NCBI GenBank assembly: GCA_030704615.1
Contig: CM060734.1
Span: forward strand, 25,174,001 to 25,238,000
DNA from: Takakia lepidozioides
Lineage: Eukaryota > Streptophyta > Takakiopsida > Takakiales > Takakiaceae
DNA length: 64,000 nt
Direction: 5' to 3'
Under the pieces are notes generated by a model that saw only the letters and a list, made by a program, of their open reading frames with translations, was not told the origin of the DNA and did no database searches. Shown one piece after another: positions 59,100 through 64,000 of the stretch (position 1 is the first letter of the stretch; each line of letters starts with the position of its first letter). A program made the position numbers and the translations under genes.

Positions 59100-59400
59100 T
59101 TTGTTTGATCAAATGTCAACGTCAATGCTCCGAGTTGCACAAACAGATGTTGTGGCGTCGGAAAAGATTACAAATGTTACAACTGAGCGAAATTGTCAAC
59201 ATCAATGCTCCAAGTCACACAAACATGTTGTGGGGCGTCGGAAAAGATTACAAATGTTACAACCGAGCGAAGCAATGTTAACACTCGGTGGGGTCGGAAA
59301 AGACTAAAAATGTTACATGATCAATTACGGGGTCACCGCTCCCAGTTTCACAAATGGAGGATGTAGTGGTGGAAAAGACTAAAAATGTTACAACCAAACA
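59100..59400. repeat. minisatellite, ~60-80-bp units
   Basis: Units containing (G/T)GTCGGAAAAGA(T/C)TA(C/A)AAATGTTACA occur near 59157, 59235, 59291 and 59369. They are joined by AATGTCAACGTCAATGCTCC or variants in the first copies, degrading to the right. Confidence 0.75.
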
Positions 59401-59779
59401 AAAGGTATGAGCTGTTGTGGTGGTGTGACTGTCCCAAAAGATTGAGCCTACCGTCACCTCAAAATAATACAGCCATGTTGTCCGGAAAGTTGTGTTACCT
59501 ATGTCGAGAATAACAGAGATTCCTCTGATAAATCATAGTTCAAATTTCCCAGTTTTTTTTTTTTTTTTTTCCTTGGCCCCCAAGTTGCAATACACTCAAC
59601 ACGGGCAGGGAACAAAGAGGGCCCACGTCCATGCAAGGAACCTTTCTTATAATATGTATTGACCTGGGAATCCGCCGAGTTACCCCGGACGTATCAAACC
59701 ATGAAGCAAACCTAAATAAGCGAATTTCGATCATCAACGTGACACATAGAGATATCACATCACAAGGGATGCGAGGGAG

Positions 59780-60420
59780 TTGAGTCATGCTGCAGTTTTT
59801 CGGCTCAAGAATCCAATATGAACACAAGCAAACTACGTATTTAGAAGAGTGATGGAGGGGGGGATGCAATTGGGCTCTAGAAAATTGGGACACGATTCGG
59901 ATCAAGAATCCTCGAATGGTGGGTGATCATGACACACTTTGTACTTTTAGAAGAGCGATGCAGGACACGATTCGTAAGATGCTCTAACTTAGAGCATCTG
60001 GGGGGGGGGTACACCAAACAACACTGCAACGGTAACCTCCCGTGGCCTCCAACACTCCCCTCCCCCCAGGGGCAACCCCAAACTACCCACATGTCTTTTG
60101 GCTGACCTGTCTTGCTCTGGAGTGACCACACTGACAGACGCCGCCTTACCCTCACGCCATAAATGCAGACAGTCGTGTTTTTCAGTCGCTCCAGCAGGTA
60201 CCGGCCGGGCCGAGAGGGCATCCTACACGAAAGTACGGGCCCTGGGGTGCGGATACCAGGGCCAGGGGCTCCTTTGCCGTTTCCAGGGCATTTAGGGACC
60301 CCCGGTGGAGATGCTCTTGGGACATGCCACAATTCAGGTCAAGAATCCTCGGACGGCCGGTGATTGTGAACCCAAACATCCGTTGTATATTTAGAAGTAG
60401 TGGGCGTCTAGAAAATCCCT
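59780..60420. repeat. triplicated sequence with embedded MITE-like insert
   Basis: TCAAGAATCC(T/A)...TATTTAGAAG(A/T)G... recurs near 59806, 59907 and 60339. Between the second and third copies is a GC-rich ~320-bp block bordered by TAGAGCATCT near 59991 and AGATGCTCT near 60308, an inverted pair of the type seen at ends of some plant MITEs. Confidence 0.5.
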
Positions 60421-62280
60421 TGGCCTGCTGACCAAAATCTGAATGAAAAAGCATCTGGGGTAGATAACTAGGTTAGGCTCCAACCATCAACAATATTCGG
60501 CCCGACTCCCTTTCACATTGCTAATCGCAGTAATTGTCACCAAATCTGGAGGTGCACAAATGATTGAGTTCCTGTTTTAAATAAATAAAGAAATGGCCTA
60601 ATGTTGTTTTGGGTCACATTTTTTCATCATTCCGGACTTTCTTTGGCCGATAATACATGAATGACACAACCAAAATAATAATTGGTTGATTCACTTCTAG
60701 GCCATAAAATTCTTCAAAAATGAATTTCTTGGGAATCTGAGTGGAGAGGAAGTTGAACTAGGGCTAGGTGCAGGCTGATAAGTAGCTCTGGCAGACTGGT
60801 AAGGCCATGAACCCATCATTCAATTGTCAAATGCCAGCAACACTGTTGGACACACAAGCCACTTGGAGGATGTGTTCTCACTTTGAGCTCTTTGGGAGCT
60901 TGGAATCTGTGCATGGACCTCTGTGCAAGGCTCTGTTGTTGGCTCCAGGCTGGGCCGAATGTTGAGGGTGGAGCCTTGCAGCCCAACACTCAAGCCCGTC
61001 CTGCTTTGCATCTCCAGCTCAACTAGGTAGGCCAAGTCAAAGTCAGCTTTGCTGTGTGCTTAGCTGTAGAAGCGATATTTTTAATGGGGTTGTTTTAGGC
61101 TTCCAGAATATCAGAGCTTCAATTTACTTGGTGGAAATGACACCAAGCATGATAATGGACATGAACCGGTTCTACACCTGATTGCGCAGTGGACGGTTCG
61201 TATCATAGTCAAGCGATGCAAACTAGTTAACAATTGTAAGTATGTACCTTGCTGTGTATGAACTATGAATACGCTATGACTCCAATACTCGACCTCAAAA
61301 AATTGGGGGTGAAGGACATGGTCCTACCCACCCTTGGGCCTCTGTTTTGCACATGGGTTATTGCCCTTAAAGCACTCCATTTGATATTTGGAAAAGTTAC
61401 AGGCCCTGGTGGTTTTATTAAAAATAAAAAGAGAATGATGTGTACTACCATCAAGCCAGTAATTATCTGGAAGAGAGAGGACGTATGTACCAATGAGGTA
61501 CATGATGGCATCTTTGTACCACTTGAAATTAACAATGCATGTATTTCTCTACCCATTTCTATCATGTCACAGTGAATGTATTTCATCCGAACTTGAGTAT
61601 TTCCCTTTGAATCTTTGATGAAAATCTGATTCAGAAAGTGAGATTTGTGTAATAATACCTGATCCTTGCCAGAGACCGGCTATACTTGATGTATTTTGTT
61701 TCTCCACAGAAACTGTAACTGCAAACTAATCCATAATGGAAATGTACTGAGTATAATCTCTACAGTTACAGTGAGGTCCAGAAGAGTGGGATGGACCAAT
61801 GTTGTCTCTCCAACATGATTGCTGCACTTGAACCTCCTCCTCTCTGGAGTTGATCCGTCCAGGCCTGCTACACACAAGCTTGAAAACTTGAAGGATTGAA
61901 CGCCTACGGATCATGAACCTGGAATGAGTACCACAAAAATCAAAAGCTAATGATGATGATATAGTTAGTTATAACTTATAACACTCCACAAGATCTTAGG
62001 GGTAGTAGCATGGGATCTTGAAGGTTTCAGTTCAAACCGCCTCGCCTGATGCCATCCCCACCAAAGATTCCTTAATTTTATTTTTATTTATTTATTTTTC
62101 CTTCACATTCGCTACGCAAGAATCTGAAATGAGCATAAACAATCCGAGCCTGCAAGTATGCTGGGAGAGAGAGATTTCTCTCTGTTTAGGCTATTCCCCA
62201 TCAGAGTTGAGGAGTAATACTATACTGTGGCCGCTGGAATGAGATCTTCCAGGCATCATCTTGGAAATGCTCTGCAGCTC
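60421..62280. other. no gene recognised
   Basis: Noncoding flank with short unsupported frames on both strands (longest about 108 codons, 61249-61575, no family features). Confidence 0.3.
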
Positions 62281-62287
62281 TGTTATA

Positions 62288-62764
62288 CCGTAGTGGGATA
62301 GCCGGTTAGGCAGAAATTAATTTGAAAAAAAAGTGCCTAAGCATTATTTTTTACAAGAGTGCTTAATTTAAAATATATATCTTTAAGCAGTGCCTAATTT
62401 TCAAAAAATTCTCTAAAAGTGCCTATTGTTTCAAAACTTGAATTTAAATTTTTTAAACCTAAAATATAAAATATAAAAATGATATCCATTTAAAATAATA
62501 TTTATTTAAAACGTCATCCATGGACTCAGTTTTCATTTTTCGTCCATGATAGCTGAGTTTTCAACAATTTTCATCCATGTCAGCGGCTGTATATTTATAT
62601 TTTTGTGTTTTCATTTTGTGATCACTATTTTTAGTTGCCTAATTTGGAAAATTACACATCCAAGATGCCTAATTTTAAAAAAAATCTCAAAAGTGCGTAA
62701 CTGCCAAATGGCCCCAAAAATAATTATTAGGCAGGCAAGTGCCTAACCGGCTATCCCACTACGG
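62288..62764. mobile_element. short TIR element, copy 2 (477 bp)
   Basis: Same orientation and sequence as the element at 58071 with small indels. The ends read CCGTAGTGGGATAGCCGG and CCGGCTATCCCACTACGG, again flanked by TA on each side (62286-62287, 62765-62766). No reading frame is seen. The shared TTAC beyond the right TA in both copies leaves the exact terminus and target-site length open. Confidence 0.88.
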
Positions 62765-62767
62765 TAT

Positions 62768-63745
62768 TACTTTGGGAGTTCATCCTTAATCTTGGTGTAT
62801 GTGCCCTGCTCACTGCCACAAGCAGTGCGGACTCGAGCTCACAAGATTGAATTTAAAGTTTCCAGAAGTTTTCTGCAATTTTTGAATGCTGTCAGCCTCA
62901 AGTCCACGTCTGTCAGGCTGACAAGTTTCCTTTTTCTCTGGCTGGGTTCTTCGAGAGTGACAACTTACCAAAAGGAAGAAAGAAAAAGAGAGAAACCTTA
63001 CCATGTACAAGGTCTGTTGGTGCTACAGAGTAGAAATGGTGCATCCGTCCCATTCAATTTCCAAATGACTATGAACTATAACCTCTTGAAGAGAGGAGAA
63101 TGTAGCCCACATTAAGTTTACATTTGGAATGAGACTGAATCAGCCCCTCCTCTTTAGGCGATAAAAGCCAGAAAGCACCAAAAAATGTGGGCCGACGACA
63201 CCCCTATACAAAAAAAAAGGGGGAAAAACAAAAAATATCGCCAAAACGGGGCGAGGCCTGGCGAGCTGGTGCCAGAAAGCACCCTTTTCGCCTGGGAAGG
63301 GGGGAGCATGGCGCCCCATCGCACCAGGGGTAAGCACAATTTCGCCACCTGCATCTATCTCGACTATCCGATCTCAAGCCACTAGCCATATTGCAGATAT
63401 ATAAGTAGCCATATTAGGGTTCTGCCGCACCTGCCGGGTTAATTAACCAGAACGGCAAAATATTTGAGAAATTGGGATGGGTGCACTAAACACTTTGTCA
63501 TTTTTAGGCCTGGGTGAGAATATTTGTAATGGGTTTATGTTCAATAGGTCAAAACATGGCTAGAGTGATCTCGGGATGCATGGATGCATGCTAGCCCTGC
63601 CTTGGTATAGTAAATTTTCAATGTATCACATTCATCCATCCTCATACTTCAGTTCTCAAAAGAAAAAGAGATTTTAAAACCATGTCTTTACATTTTCCTT
63701 CAAAAGGAGAAAGTCAAAGTCTCAAAATGAGGGGATAAAAAGCAT
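62768..63745. other. no gene recognised
   Basis: Noncoding. A short duplication GCCAGAAAGCACC occurs near 63167 and 63270. Confidence 0.3.
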
Positions 63746-63754
63746 GGATGTACT

Positions 63755-64000
63755 TATTACCGTCCCCTGGACAATCGTTTAGGCATTTTTGCGCCTAATA
63801 ATAAAATCAATCAATCCGAAAATTAGGCATGTTTTGAAAACAATTTCTCAAATTAGGCATCTTCATGCTATAATTTTTTTAAATTAAGCACATGAGAAGA
63901 GAAAACATTTATTTCCTTAAGAATAAAATTACAAAATAGACACCCAATGCCCATGGGCCCTTCCAGGCTCCAGCTACCTTTCATTTCCATTGAAACCCTA
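63755..64000. mobile_element. possible third related TIR element, incomplete
   Basis: The region holds several AATTAGGCAT and TTTAGGCA words, the same motif as the internal repeats of the two TIR elements but in inverse orientation, starting after TTATTACCGT near 63757. The other end lies beyond the window, so this is tentative. Confidence 0.35.

Noticed and set aside
63985-64000. telomere-like AAACCCTA at the window end
   Set aside because: A single partial copy of the plant telomere word is expected by chance; no tandem run is visible.

Overview
The window is nuclear DNA of a land plant. Evidence: a multi-exon filament-like plant protein (FPP) gene with plant-type introns, PPR-DYW organelle RNA-editing factor genes, a chromodomain Ty3/gypsy element primed by initiator tRNA-Met, and remnants of CACTA, LINE and MULE-like transposons. 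The abundance of PPR-DYW remnants and the dense transposon content lean towards a spore-bearing plant (fern, lycophyte or bryophyte) rather than a seed plant. That placement is inference; no marker here fixes a species.

Layout. 1-8.6 kb: an array of short GCGACCGCC palindromes at a ~50-bp period, then a TATA box and a broken kinase-like gene (+), three nested or adjacent fold-back sequences, a 120-bp satellite in two blocks, and a broken RING-finger gene (-). 8.6-18.3 kb: a truncated Ty3/gypsy copy (B, +) and a nearly complete Ty3/gypsy chromovirus (A, -) with 727/728-bp LTRs and the target duplication TAGAA. 18.3-28.3 kb: a PPR scrap, a MULE-like transposase gene (-, two in-frame stops), a 34-unit array of 53-bp repeats each carrying the same short palindrome beside the transposase 5' end, then a + strand reading frame with a ParB-like DGNHR domain that runs into a second GCGACCGCC palindrome array. 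28.35-32.9 kb: a deleted third Ty3/gypsy copy (C, -), fused at its gag end to an exon of a HAD-hydrolase (HDHD3-like) pseudogene (to 34.3 kb). 35.5-37.8 kb: a three-exon gene remnant with a transit-peptide-like start. 38.8-48.4 kb: a PPR scrap, then two divergently oriented, frameshifted PPR-DYW paralogues separated by LINE-like and CACTA-like remnants and one unrecognised gene. 49.1-55.8 kb: an apparently intact 11-exon FPP gene (-) encoding about 1,200 residues, the one clear host gene. 55.8-64 kb: mostly noncoding, with two near-identical short TIR elements, probable SINEs and minisatellites.

The most unusual material is the three palindrome arrays. They share a plan (a ~22-26-bp palindrome repeated every 50 or 53 bp, close to five helical turns) but have unrelated sequences. 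They sit beside a transposase gene, a kinase-like gene and a ParB-like gene. The 53-bp array also has a higher-order order of five spacer classes. Splice sites, frames and motifs below were read by eye; similarity searches were not possible.
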